Shown: positions 20,655-31,009, counted from the first letter of the stretch. The stretch is 64,000 nucleotides of DNA from Lucinisca nassula (GCA_963580285.1 OY757016.1:39323124-39387123); one strand, 5' to 3'. Notes: generated by a model not told the origin, from the letters alone. Program-made: numbers and translations.

Positions 20655-22090
20655 GAAACAAGAGGCCCATGGGCCACTGCGCTCACCAGAGATCATGTGG
20701 TTTATACCATATACAGACATGGTGTCCATCTTGGTCATGTGACAACAAAAGACCACCATGCAATTGGTAAAATCCACTGTCTTGCCTTTTTTCTAGACAA
20801 TTGTCTATGTGACCAAATTTAACCGTGACGAAAAAACAGGTCAACCAAAGGTCACCATTTGAACTAAATCGGTAGGGTCTCAACCCCTAATGCTGCATAC
20901 CAAGTTTCAAGGTCATCGGCCAATTGGTCCCTGAGAAGAAGGATTTTTTAAGGTTTTTACCATATATGGGCATGGCAGCCATATTGGTCATGTGACCCAG
21001 TCCTTACGAACCAACTGTCATTCCCCCTTCCCATAGAAGCTCCGCATGTAATTTGGTTTCAATCAACCCAGCAGTTTGAGAAGAAGATTAAAATACTGAA
21101 TCTGAGCCATCCAGGACAAAGGTCAGCAAATGACCTTGACAGTTGGAGTTGAAAACCTTCCATTCAGCTGATTGCAAATATCATTTCTAATGCCACAGGA
21201 TACCATGCAATCAGAACAATCCACTGTCAGTTTGCCATTTTTCCATACATATGTCTAAGCGACCATATTTAACCTTGACGTAAAACAGGTCAAGGTCAAT
21301 CAAAGGTAATCATTTGAACAAACTTGGCAGGGCCCGAGTCACCGATGCTGCATACCAACTTTCATGGTCATCCGCCATTTGGTTCCTGAGAAAAAGATTT
21401 TTCAAAGTTTTTACCATATATGGGCATGGCGGCCATATTGGTCATGTGACCCAGTCCTGACAAACATACTTTCCTTCTCTCTTCCCACAGAGGCTCCATA
21501 TGTAATTTGGTTTCAATCGACCCAGCAATTTAAGTTGAGTTAGTGAGTGAGTGAGTGAGTGTTTGAGTCTTACGTCCCACGAACAGCTAAGGTCATACGG
21601 AGACGGGACCTCGGTTTAAAAAGCGAGTAGCGTAACCACTGCACCACGGAGGCTTCTAGTTTAAGTTGAGAAGAAGATAATAATACTGAATCTGAGCCTT
21701 CCCAGACAAAGGGACCGTAAATGCCCTTGACCTTCGGAAATGATAAAATTCAATTCAGCTGAGTGCAAATATCATTTCTGATGCCACTAGCTACCATGCG
21801 ATCAGAAAAATCCACTGTTTTGCCTTTTTTCCAAACAAATGTCTAAGTAACCATATCTGACCTTGATGTAAAACAGGTCAAGGTCAACCAAAGGTCATCA
21901 TTTGAACATACTTGGTAGGGCCCGGGTCCGCGATGCTGCATACCAAGTTTCAAGAACATCGACGATTCTGTTCTTGAGAAGGTGTTTGTTGAAGGTTTTT
22001 ACCATATATGGGCATGGTGGCCATATTGATCATGTGACCCAGTCCTCACGAACAAACTTTCGTACCCCCTTCCCACAGAGGCTCCACATG
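20655..22090 (+). repeat. Tandem array, about 455-bp unit, three copies
   Basis: Begins CAAGAGGCCCATGGGCCACT. Landmark ATATGGGCATGG(C/T)(A/G)GCCATATT recurs near 20965, 21420 and 22008; CAGGTCAAGGTCAA(T/C)CAAAGG and ATGCTGCATACCAA recur at matching spacing. The third interval is longer by 131 bp because of the SINE at 21540. No coding potential. Confidence 0.85.
21540..21659 (-). mobile_element. tRNA-derived SINE with 11-bp target duplication
   Basis: The minus strand starts GAAGCCTCCGTGGTGCAGTG (A-box-like TGGTGCAGTGG), has a degenerate B-box region ACCGAGGTCCCGTCTCC, and ends in an ACTC-repeat tail (seen as GTGAGTGAGTGAGTG on plus). TTTAAGTTGAG flanks it at 21529-21539 and 21660-21670. Confidence 0.85.
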
Positions 22091-22199
22091 ATGACGTCTA
22101 TAAGCCACAAGGCTTACTGTCAGATCCTTTAGCCACATCGTACTTATATATGTGTATTATACATGTATCAAAGCTTGAAATAAAATATTGTTTAAACCA

Positions 22200-22600
22200 A
22201 TCCCCATGGGCGGGGGCCACCCGCATGTATAAACAATGGCTAGAGTAGACTGCGGGACGTAGAGTTTGATTGAGTACTGTCCCGAAAAACCTACTTCTGA
22301 GGTGACTCATCCCGGGGTTGATAAGGTAATGGCGGTAGACATGCTCCTGCTTGCGGTGATGGCGGTGGACTTGCTTCCGACGGCACACGAATACTGGTAA
22401 ACCGCTTGGGGGATCTAAGCTTGCCCAGGCAAAGGGGATTCATGCTTATTAAACATATTGGTTTCATAAGGCGAGAGGGATTGAGATGTCATTTCATCTC
22501 AATGTCGGGTAAAAGTCCCACATAATTGGAAGCAACGTCTCCAAAATGACCTATACCGTGTTGATGGGGACGTTAAACCTCATATCAAACAAATTCAAAC
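22200..22600 (+). mobile_element. SINE-like repeat (SINE-A), with unrelated internal segment
   Basis: Head CCCCATGGGCGGGGGCC at 22203; then 22220-22380 does not match the family; then CACGAATACTGGTAAACCGC onward matches through GGGGACGTTAAACCTCATAT and a CAAA tail. Confidence 0.72.
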
Positions 22601-22667
22601 AAAACTGTTCGACTGATAACGATGTCTGTTTTCACTTTGCTTTATAGTGCAAAAGAATGTCTTCAAC

Positions 22668-22760
22668 ATGTGAGCGCCCTAAAAGCGCAGTGTACGCATT
22701 GTGAGCGCTTTAAAAGCGCAGTGTACGCATTGTGAGCGCTTTAAAAGCGCAGTGCTCGCA
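22668..22760 (+). repeat. Short tandem repeat, about 31-34 bp x 3
   Basis: GTGAGCGC(C/T)(C/T)TAAAAGCGCAGTG followed by TACGCATT repeats three times, each unit holding the palindrome-like AGCGC...GCGC(T). Confidence 0.88.
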
Positions 22761-23019
22761 GTGTTAGTGCCGTGTAAGCACAAAGGAAGCGCCGTGAGAG
22801 CGCATACAATCGCCATCAAGAACGCCACAGGATCGCGATAGATCGCCCCTGTAAGGACGCCATGACAGGTCCATGTTCACAAAAAATATCCCATATTTCT
22901 TGAGATCTCGCGGCATTCTGGAAAATTAACAACGCCGTTCCATCGCAGTGGAAACGGGGCATAGGGTGACAGGGCCTGTCTGCCCAGGCAAATTGGTGTG
23001 AGACCTGCCAATGAATATT

Positions 23020-23120
23020 TTTATATTTTTTTTTAACAGTGGACCAAGAACAGTTCCTTGTGAGACTCCAGACGAAACTAGTGCCCGCTCTGAAATTCAC
23101 CATTAACAAAAACGAAGGAC
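23020..23120 (-). pseudogene. LINE reverse transcriptase fragment, decayed
   Basis: AGTGGACCAAGAACAGTTCC, TTGTGAGACTCCAGACGAAA and GTGCCCGCTCTGAA parallel the sequence at 20485-20545, which encodes the SGVPQGTVLGPL motif on the minus strand. It has diverged beyond a continuous reading. Confidence 0.7.
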
Positions 23121-23124
23121 GGCC

Positions 23125-23245
23125 GGGCTTGAGATGACATTTCAACTGAATGTCTAATAAAAGCCCCACAAAATCGGAAGCAACGTCTCCAAAATTACCT
23201 AAAAGTGTTGGTGGGGACGCTAAACATCATTCCAAACAAACGAAC
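23125..23245 (+). mobile_element. SINE-like repeat (SINE-A), 3' part
   Basis: GGGCTTGAGATGACATTTCA, AAAGCCCCACAAAATCGGAA, GCAACGTCTCCAAAATTACC, GGTGGGGACGCTAAACATC. Confidence 0.75.
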
Positions 23246-23689
23246 AACGCCTGACTAAGAATGTAACAGTTGTTTTTATTGTTTATCCAGTAAATATGCC
23301 CGTTACATTCTCGTTGAGTCATCGACATCCGTATCCAGTAATGTCGACAACTGTACCCAGAAAACGTTCAATCCATCGACAGCCGTATCGGCGAAACTAT
23401 AAATAGTTCCACAGACGCAAATAATCACATGTGCACACACAAATAAAACGTAATCTTGTATACTTATTATGTGTCTGCATCATTTCGCCCTCGATATTCC
23501 ATGACACTGAATAAGAGTCACGCTTTTCCCCGGAAATGCTTACTTTATATATTTTCCCGTTTAATTCCGCTCAGCCTCAAAACAGGCTATTAGTCAGACT
23601 TCCAAAACATTTGAAGCAACAGCAAACTCTTTAACAAACGGTTGACCCCACAAAAATGGACAGACATACAAAAAAATAACACACTAACA
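23246..23689. other. No gene seen
   Basis: Contains CATCGACATCCGTATCC and CATCGACAGCCGTATCGG (23325-23395), related to 19850-19920 on the other strand. Otherwise unremarkable AT-rich sequence. Confidence 0.4.
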
Positions 23690-23960
23690 GCGAATTAATT
23701 GAAGACCCTCCTCTGTCGACATCAGTACTGCTCGGTCGAAAACCGTATTTCTCGGTCGACAGCAGCTTTACACAGTACCGGCTCGGTCGACAACACAGGT
23801 ATAGAATTTGGTATTACCCCCGTGATATTTGTCAAATGGACTTAGTCTGTGGTCTCATTTCTTTGTTTTGCAATTTTCTCCAACCAATCACAGCCTTTCC
23901 TGACCGCCGCAGAGGCATATGCCTTGCTGGAGATAGTTTTGTTTGTTTTGAGGTTTAGCG
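23690..23960 (-). repeat. Right member of the inverted repeat pair
   Basis: Its reverse complement carries GTGTTGTCGACCGAGCCGGT, GCTGTCGACCGAGAAATACG and CTCTGCGGCGGTCAGGAAAG, matching 19390-19545 and 18585-18690. Confidence 0.78.
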
Positions 23961-24224
23961 TCCCCGCCATGCTGGAGATAGTGTGATAGATTGGCTATGG
24001 TAGGTATAAAAAGCAAGGAACGCAAAAATCGATAATTTAGATTTTCTGATTGGTAGGACTTTGCGTCTGATCAACAACCTATGCAAATGACCGATGTTTG
24101 ATTTAAGAATAGCTAAGACAGAAATATTTACATTACAGTATCAATATGTATATAACATGTATATAAATGAAATACAATGATTTTCTATCTACCAGAAATT
24201 AACTTGGCATTTTCTTTTTTTCTG

Positions 24225-24525
24225 GGATTGTTTGTTAGAATTGAGGTTTACTCATTTTAGATTTTTATTTACCTTTCCCATCAACACTATTCATTTCATT
24301 TAGGAGACGTTGCTTCAAATTATGTGGGACTTTCACCAGGCATTGAGATGAAATTAAAACTCAAACCCTGCAGCCCAAAGAGATCAATAGGTTTTATATG
24401 CATGGATAGTCCGACCCACATCTCTTTCCCTGGGCAAGCTTAGACCTTTTAAGCGGGTTATCCGAACTCATGTGCTGTCGGTCTAAGCTCTGCGTGGACG
24501 CACCATGCAGCCCAATCAAGCCCCG
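24225..24525 (-). mobile_element. SINE-like repeat (SINE-A), diverged
   Basis: GGAGACGTTGCTTCAAATTA, GGCATTGAGATGAAATTAAA, GCTTAGACCTTTTAAGCGGG, CTCTGCGTGGACGCACCATG. Confidence 0.75.
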
Positions 24526-24892
24526 AATGACGTTTTAAGGGTTAGATGGAAATAACCGTTTAATTAAAGTGCGTTTTAGCTTTATGTAATCTCACATTTT
24601 AGCTCTTTTATCACTGAAACACATTGTTTCTTCGTTTTCGTTCAGAATGGTAGCAAGTGATTTCAGAATGCATTTTCAGTGCAGTTATCGATACAGATGA
24701 CATAATAGCTACATGTATGTTAACAGTTCAATCATCGTATTGATACATAGCTGGCTGAAATAAAAACTGGATGTGCGCCATTTTGAAAGCGCTTTCTTTT
24801 ACTTACGGCTAAAGACATTTATTTTCCCAGCTAAGAGGAAATATTTCTTGTCAGAAAAAAAAAACAGGAACCCGGCCCGCAATTCGGGTCTT
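24526..24892. other. No gene seen
   Basis: AT-rich; includes CGGCCCGCAATTCGGG near 24872. No recognised repeat. Confidence 0.4.
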
Positions 24893-25390
24893 GAATAAGT
24901 TCTGAATAGTTGTATACTATGGAAGCAAAGAATACACCAAATAAACGAAATGAGAAGATTCGGTTTTATTGAGTCTATTCAGGACCAGTACTGAAATGTG
25001 CAACACTGGCCATGCACTCTAGCACCGCTTAAAGCAGAACTCTATTTTCAAAATTATTCTAAATGAACTCAATGATTCCAAAGGATTAGAAAATATAATC
25101 TGCGCTATGATGGATGTACGGGGAAACTTTTTACGGCCGCCACACGGCAAAACACCAGCTGCAGTGAAGATAAATAAGTTCTGAATAGTTGGAACCTTTG
25201 GAAGCAAATAATACACCAAATAAAAGAAAATTGTAGATTCGGTTTTATTGAGTCTGTTCATGACCAATACTGAAATGTGCAACACTGGCCACGCCCTCTA
25301 GCGCCGGTTTAAGCAGAACTCTATTTTCAAAATAATTATAAAAGAACTCAATTATTCCAAAGGAAGACTGCTAAAAAGGATAATGTGAAT
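24893..25390 (-). mobile_element. Retrozyme-like repeat family 3, about 279-bp unit, 1.8 copies
   Basis: AATAAGTTCTGAATAGTTG recurs at 24894 and 25173; GATTCGGTTTTATTGAGTCT and CTGAAATGTGCAACACTGGCC recur with the same spacing. It shares with families 1 and 2 the block GTACGGGGAAAC...ACGGCCGCCACACGGCA...CACCAGCTGCAGTGAAG (about 25115-25170). At the position of the hammerhead, only a decayed version is seen (minus strand CTGAATAGA...CCGAATC). Confidence 0.7.
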
Positions 25391-25784
25391 GATAATGCAA
25401 AACAAAATTAGCAACATTACTTTATTTCAGAACAAATATTTACAAATCAAGCATAAAATACTTTGCTTTTAAACCCGAATCCCATTTAAGAAGAACGTGT
25501 CTAATGGCTTGCATTCATTTTCAGAGACGGGCCGCCACAGATGCTTGCATTCCATAAGATTTGGAAATGCTCTTCCCTTTCAGCAAAACCAGAATACTAA
25601 ACCAAACATTCTACCGTTTGTTAATTTTTACGTCAAACTTATCATTTAAATAATATCCCGTTGTTACAGTTCATATTTTAACCTTGTCAATTTGTACCCA
25701 GGGTACAAGATGACCATGGCCCTCTTGTTCCACGTGATACAAGTAAGTCAGGTTATCTTGTATATCATCTGACTACCTTGTACT
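25391..25784. other. No gene seen
   Basis: AT-rich; a short palindrome CTTGTA..TTGTACCCAGGGTACAAG occurs near 25692-25710. Confidence 0.4.
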
Positions 25785-26227
25785 AAATAAAAATCAAAAA
25801 ATGAGTTCCCTTAAGAGCAATGAAAACATTCATAAGAAAGAAGATGGGTCATACTACGTAGTTTCGGCTAATAAAGCCTCATCAGTGACCCTGTAATGAT
25901 CCGGCTACGAAAGCCAGAGGAAACATACTGCAATTTTTCGAATTTCGAATAGGCAGTCGATTCAAAGACTGATATAAATCAAAATAGTGTCCAAATAATT
26001 AAAAACATGTCTAGAATATGAGTCTAAACCAATAATTATATATGATTTTCCAGAATAATTGCTGATCTCAAAGGACAAAAAGTAAAATATAAACTGCACT
26101 ATGGTTGATGTACGGGGAGACGTTTTACGGCCGCAACACGGCACAACACCAGCTGCAGTGAAGGCAAATAAAAATCAAAAAATGAGTTCCCTTAAGAGCA
26201 ATGAAAACATTCATAAGAAAGGTGCAT
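25785..26227 (-). mobile_element. Hammerhead retrozyme family 2, 1.15 units
   Basis: The about 380-bp unit AAATAAAAATCAAAAAATGA ... CAGCTGCAGTGAAGGC is followed by a second copy of its first 56 bp, so the copy has terminal redundancy. In ribozyme sense (minus strand) the 3' end is ...GATTTTTATTT at 25785, the same 3' end as in the other family 2 copies. Confidence 0.85.
25846..25891 (-). ncRNA. Hammerhead ribozyme (type I, minimal stem III)
   Basis: On the minus strand: stem I GGGTCA, core CTGATGA, stem II GGCT-loop-AGCC, core GAAA, stem III palindrome CTACGTAG, cleavage site GTA, stem I TGACCC (six Watson-Crick pairs with GGGTCA). All invariant core bases are present. Confidence 0.92.
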
Positions 26228-26256
26228 TAATTTTATATGTTGTGAAGGATATTATA

Positions 26257-26613
26257 TCTTATCATATGACGTCGCGTCAGATAATATAATGACGCCATGT
26301 ATTAAATTCGACAATCCACTAGTGGATTAAATGAGCAAATTAGTTAGATATCCACTGTAACATTACACGTACATATACAACATCCTTATCGACATCGCGT
26401 TTATTAATACCGGAATACTGACATTTTTGTTAAAGATCGTGAATAAAATGTGCTTTAAATGTCAGATGATAAATATAATCTTGCATTCGTTTTCATGTAT
26501 TATTAAACCCTTTAAAGAAAAGGGATAAAATGCTCGGTTAAACCTCGCATTTTATCCCTTTTCCTCAACTCGTTTAATAAATTCGATAATACATGAACAC
26601 CCATGTAAGATCC
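26257..26613 (+). mobile_element. P2 foldback element
   Basis: Begins TTATCATATGACGTCGCGTC, includes CCACTAGTGGATTAAATGAG and the hairpin AAAAGGGATAAAATGC...GCATTTTATCCCTTTT, ends CATGTAAGATCC. Confidence 0.82.
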
Positions 26614-26878
26614 CCTTTTTAGCATTTCCGTGGACTGTCTTTCATATCAATTTGACAGGTTAATTAGCGTTGCAGAGAAATTCTGTCTGAGATTTCTTAC
26701 ACGTGAAGACAGAATTATGACTATCAAAAACGACATCACTTTTGCACCTGCTTGTTTCTGTCTGTTTGTTAAATTTGAAGTTTAACGCCCCGATCCACAC
26801 TGTATACGTCATTTTGGAGAAGTTGCTTCCAATTGTGTAGGGCTTTTTACCCAACATTGAGATGAAATGACATCTCAA

Positions 26879-27160
26879 TATGTTCTATAAAAGGGTTATC
26901 CTTTGGAAGCAAATACACCACAGAAGTGAAAAATATGGAGTGTACATGTTTTCTGGGCCAGACTAGCTAGTTTCGGCCAACTAGGCCTCATCAGTGACCC
27001 TCAGATATTTTCAAAATTCCACAATGGAATCAATGATCCCAAAGGACAAGAAAATATAATCTACACTATGATGTAGGGCAGGGAGACGTTTTACCGCCGC
27101 CACACATTCCCGCACACCAGCTGTAGTGAAGTTAAATATGTTCTATAAAAGGGTTATCCT
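26879..27160 (-). mobile_element. Hammerhead retrozyme family 1, full-length monomer with 24-bp terminal direct repeats
   Basis: A 282-bp insert in a SINE. TATGTTCTATAAAAGGGTTA TCC occurs at both ends (26879 and 27138), about 259 bp apart. Between them lie a hammerhead ribozyme on the minus strand, AATCTACACTATGATGTAGG, and a block shared with family 2 (GGGAGACGTTTTAC.GCCGCCACAC, CACCAGCTGTAGTGAAG). No open reading frame. Confidence 0.9.
26955..27000 (-). ncRNA. Hammerhead ribozyme (type I, minimal stem III)
   Basis: Minus strand: stem I GGGTCA, CTGATGA, stem II GGCC-TAGTT-GGCC, GAAA, palindromic stem III CTAGCTAG, cleavage site GTC, stem I TGGCCC (five Watson-Crick pairs and one U-G with GGGTCA). 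Core intact. Confidence 0.93.
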
Positions 27161-27214
27161 GCCCTGCCATCGAATGACACCAATAGGGTTTATATGAATT
27201 GGCGGTCTGACTGG

Positions 27215-27305
27215 GTGTCAGCTCAGCAAGCCTCGTGATGCCAGACAGTGAGTCTCGGGACGGATGTTTCCATCCACCCCTCACACCCATATAAGATTCT
27301 TACAT
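27215..27305. repeat. PAL4 foldback fragment
   Basis: GCAAGCCTCGTGATGCCAGA, GACGGATGTTTCCATCCACC, CCTCACACCCATATAAGA match the right arm of 13541-13671. Confidence 0.75.
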
Positions 27306-27567
27306 TCTTGCACACCAGATAAGGAAATCCTGGACTTAACCCTAGGATAAAAATTCTTATACTCCTCAACGATAGAATTATGATCGAGAATTTTCAAGTG
27401 TTCGATGTGCACTGTTTAAATAGGACGTAACGTACACCGTCGATACATTTTAATGTCATTGCACGTACATAGACATTAAAACGCTGCATTATTGTCATCA
27501 AGATATGGACGACGTTGATATTATAAAAATCAAATTTCGTAAATGAAAGATAAGCAAGAAAAAGAAT

Positions 27568-27705
27568 CTTACATTGGTGTGAGGGACAGATAGAAAATCC
27601 TTCCCTCGGGATCACTGCCCGGCATCACTCGGCAAACCTCTTGATGCTGTAGTTACCCTCGGGATGGATATTTTTATCCATTCCTCTCAACCATGTTAGA
27701 TTCTT
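27568..27705. repeat. PAL4 foldback, diverged copy
   Basis: CTTACATTGGTGTGAGGGAC, CCCTCGGGATCACTGCCCGG, CATCACTCGGCAAACCTC, then imperfect right arm ending CTCAACCATGTTAG. Confidence 0.75.
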
Positions 27706-27811
27706 ATATTTTCCAAGTAGCTGCTGTTGTACCCACGTTCATCTTCCTCAACTACTCCCACGTGTACTAGTAATCAAATACGTGTATTCATCTTTTATAA
27801 ACTTGGTATTA

Positions 27812-28028
27812 CTAAAGTGGGGTGCCCTACATCATAGTGTAGATTATATTTTCTTGTCCTTTGGGATCATTGATTCCATTGTGGAATTTTGAAAATATCT
27901 GAGGGTCACTGATGAGGCCTAATTGGCCGAAACTAGCTAGTCTGGCCCAGGAAACATGTTCACTCCATATTTTCACTTCTGTGGTGTATTCCTTGCTTCC
28001 AAAGGATAACCCTTTTATAGAACATATT
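27812..28028 (+). mobile_element. Hammerhead retrozyme family 1, 5'-truncated
   Basis: Starts within the unit at GCCCTACATCATAGTGTAG, contains an intact hammerhead, and ends with the family 3' terminus CCTTTTATAGAACATATTTA, beside a MITE-B-like word (GTGTTCATTTCACAG). Confidence 0.87.
27903..27948 (+). ncRNA. Hammerhead ribozyme (type I, minimal stem III)
   Basis: Stem I GGGTCA, CTGATGA, stem II GGCC-TAATT-GGCC, GAAA, stem III CTAGCTAG, GTC cleavage site, stem I TGGCCC. Core intact. Confidence 0.93.
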
Positions 28029-28162
28029 TATGGCGTGTTCATTTCACAGCCTATTTTATGGAATTGTCCGTATGATCAATTTTGTGTAAGGTGAAACGTC
28101 TTTAACACTGATAATGTGGACATTTTGTTTTCCAATTTTGTCAAATCTGATATTGAAATATT

Positions 28163-28433
28163 CATCATGAAAACATGCCTATATAATTTTGACACCCTCA
28201 AACCCCATTTTATATAGTAGAACTAGGGTATACAGTGGTATACATTTTCTTCTTATTTCTTCTCTAAAACATAGATTGCAGGTACTCAATAGAACCGACT
28301 CGTCAAGGCGGCTTAACCAGTTTCCACAGTCAATGTTTAAGCAGAAATACGAAAACTATCAGAATTTTTTATCTGAACATTTTCATTTCTTTTTTTTTTT
28401 GTGGTAAATTTTCAATATACTAGAATAGGAATG
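28163..28433. mobile_element. Palindromic MITE subfamily A, diverged
   Basis: Left end CATCATGAAAACATGCCTAT, AACCCCATTTTATATAGTAG, weakened hairpin AATAGAACCGACTCGTCAAG / GGCGGCTTAACCAG; right end is eroded near 28433. Confidence 0.78.
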
Positions 28434-28544
28434 GTTTCAAAATTTGAATTTGAGAGTTTCAAACACTCTGAGATGAATTCAACAGTGTGGAATTTAAAGC
28501 TGTGAATTTGACAAAGACTGATCATGTGAATATGTTGATTAACG

Positions 28545-28708
28545 TATTGAATGCACTGCGACACACATTCATGTGTCATAGTGCATTGTTTATATCTACA
28601 AAATGGTTATTTTTCTGATAATGTTTGCGATGCTTTTTATCTATATTCAACACAAAAGTTGTGGGTGCTAACGTGTACCCACAACCTATTTCTAGAAAGT
28701 GAAATAAT
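28545..28708 (-). mobile_element. Palindromic MITE subfamily B, fragment
   Basis: ATGTGTCATAGTGCATTG, CTACAAAATGGTTATTTTTC, GTTGTGGGTGCTAACG / CGTGTACCCACAAC. The hairpin loop is shortened. A further piece of the same subfamily lies at 29630-29690 (TATATACTCCTGAAAACCCC), after the R2 copy. Confidence 0.65.
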
Positions 28709-28724
28709 AATAATAATAATGTAC

Positions 28725-29283
28725 ACCTGTTGACACAAAATAGAAGTGGAGGCAATGATCAGGAATCGATACAATCAACCAAAAGCTCCCATCAGAGACA
28801 CCAAAGGGAAAGACACACAAACATGAAACAATAGACCCTAATGGAAACACCAACAGCGGAAAGCCAAAAGGACAGATACTTTCCCACAAAATGGCCAATA
28901 GGCTATCCAATATAAAATAACACAAGCGACACAAACACCCAAAGACAAACCATAACAAAAATAAACCGCGACAGAAGAACCGCCTTCAGGAACAGTCTGC
29001 GGAAACGAACTCCACTGGGGGGCTTAAATCGATTTTACGTGGCCACAATCCTCGCCCTTACTTTCGTTGCGATTTAGACAAATAATTTGTTCAGTTCACA
29101 TGAAGGCCTCCTAACTCATCAGTGCAACATCTCCGTGAACGCAAATAATCAAACAACCACAGAGATGAAACAACGGTGAGGACTCGACAGCAAGAAATCA
29201 CTGAAATGCTGGAGCTAAAGAAAACCAATAGTTAGACTCCGATGGGCCAGACCAGAGACAGAGCATCAGGCACCAACCAACAT
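28725..29283 (+). repeat. Interspersed repeat R2, longest plus-strand copy
   Basis: From CACAAAATAGAAGTGGAGGC through CCAAAGGGAAAGACACACAA, ATAACAAAAATAAACCGCGA, CTTAAATCGATTTTACGTGG, GAAGGCCTCCTAACTCATCA to GAGACAGAGCATCAGG. About 560 bp, no open frame, no recognised family. It faces the copy at 30025-30548. Confidence 0.82.
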
Positions 29284-29690
29284 TGCCTTGAATTAGCTCA
29301 ATGATAAAAAACTGTACAAACTAATGGACCTCATTTCTTTTGAAACCTATTCATTGAAACCTCATTCAGTATATCCCAACATCCCAGCAGAACACAATGT
29401 GGTGTACATTTCACTGCAGATTCCTGCACTGTCCAATCAAAATAGATCTCAAATATCAATCAGACTTAAAATGAAATGGAAAACATGATTGTCAGAATGA
29501 GACAAATCAATGTACATTGCTTGATCCAGTTTTAGAATCATTTGATGAATGACATTTGCTTGTCTAACTTGATGCAAAGATTCATTGAAAGGTACTTCAT
29601 AGCATTTTGTACGGTTTTGTGTCCACAGGTATATACTCCTGAAAACCCCAATTTTCTCTATATAAAGTGAGGTTATCGGTACCATAAACT

Positions 29691-30024
29691 GTGCAAAGCC
29701 TTTTCAAAATTTTATAGACATCATTCTGATTTAATTTCAAATTCATATTGGACTTAAATCTCTTCTGCAACAAGGTCTATCGGAACCCGAATTTTATGGT
29801 GACTTAGTATATAAATTCAGAAAAATATATAACCGCAATGACTTCAGCACCCTATTTCGTAAAATAATTCTTCGATATAAAAAGATTGGGTACAACATAA
29901 ATGTTATATGACAACTGCATGCATGGTAGTTAACCCAATCCCGGTTGACAACTTTGATTCCCTCTTATATTGCACGCCGGTGGGTCAGGTCTCAGATTCT
30001 ATGACGGCTCAAGCGTAAAGGCTT
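29691..30024. other. No gene seen
   Basis: AT-rich, no recognised repeat. Confidence 0.4.
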
Positions 30025-30548
30025 ATATTTGTTGGTACCTGATGCTCTGTCTCTGGTTAGGCCCATCAGCGTCTAACTGTTGGTTTTCTTTTGCACTAGC
30101 ATTTCAGTGGTTCCTAACCGTTGTTGCATCTCTTTGGTTGTTTGATTTTTTTGTTCACGGAGATGTTGCACTGATGAGTTAGGAGGCCTTCATTCAGACT
30201 GAACAATTTATTTGTCTTAATCACGACGGAAGTAAGGGCGAGGATTGTGGCCACGTAAAATCTATTTAAGCACCCCACCCCAGTGGAATTCGTTTCCGCT
30301 GACGGTTCCAAGGCGGTTCTTCTGTCGCGGTTTATTTTTGTTATGGTTTGTCTTTGGGTGTTTGTGTCGCTTATGGAATTTTATTTTGGATAGCCTATTG
30401 GCCATTTTGTGGGAAAGTAACTGTCCTTTTGGCTTTCCGCTATTGATGTTTCCATAAGGGGATCTTGTTTCATGTTTGTGTTTCTTTTCCGTTGATGTCT
30501 CTGATGGGTTAATTGTATCGATTCCTGGCCATTGCCTCCACTTCTATT
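30025..30548 (-). repeat. Interspersed repeat R2, inverted copy
   Basis: CTGATGCTCTGTCTCTGGTT, GTTGCACTGATGAGTTAGGA, CGCGGTTTATTTTTGTTATG, GGAAAGTAACTGTCCTTTTG, CGATTCCTGGCCATTGCCTC: the reverse complement of 28725-29283. Confidence 0.83.
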
Positions 30549-31009
30549 TTTATACCTCCGGACTCAAAACTGATCAAATAAATTTCTTTGTATCAAGTTA
30601 GTTTGACAATTAAATGTCATTCATCAAAGAATTCTAAAAGTAGATCAACAGTATATATTGAATGATCTTAATCATTTTGAAAAGCACTTATTCCATTTTT
30701 AGGTCTGATGTATGTTCTTGGCATTTGAGATGTGTTTTGATTGGCCGATGCAAGGGTCTGCAGTGAAACGTTCAACACCATATGTTTAGCATTTCAACCT
30801 AGCTAGCAGTTGACTGAAAGGACGCTAGGATATATTAGAAAATATGCCATGTCCGAATGAAATGAAGCCCAAATAAGATTGTACGTTTTTTATGTCCACA
30901 AGTATACATGGGTGTTCATTAAACTGACTTATCTACATGATGTTTCTCGTCATAAGTTAAGTCGAACTAAACACCTGAGTTGAGTTGAAGACGGCTGAAT
31001 ATTAAAAAT
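30549..31009. other. No gene seen
   Basis: AT-rich unique-looking sequence with no convincing reading frame. Confidence 0.4.

Larger units (their letters stand above)
26755..27210 (-). mobile_element. SINE-like repeat (SINE-A), split by a retrozyme
   Basis: 26755-26878 reads through GAGATGAAATGACATCTCAA and 27161-27210 resumes GCCCTGCCATCGAATGACAC, CAATAGGGTTTATATG. Joined, these match the SINE-A order found elsewhere, which fixes the limits of the insert at 26879-27160. Confidence 0.85.

Noticed and set aside
24955..25000. Functional hammerhead in family 3
   Set aside because: The position is homologous but the core reads CTGAATAGA and CGAAT on the minus strand, with no good stem II; recorded only as decayed.
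30166..30185. CTGATGAG in the R2 repeat as another hammerhead
   Set aside because: No stem II plus GAAA follows and no matching stem I; the word is coincidental.
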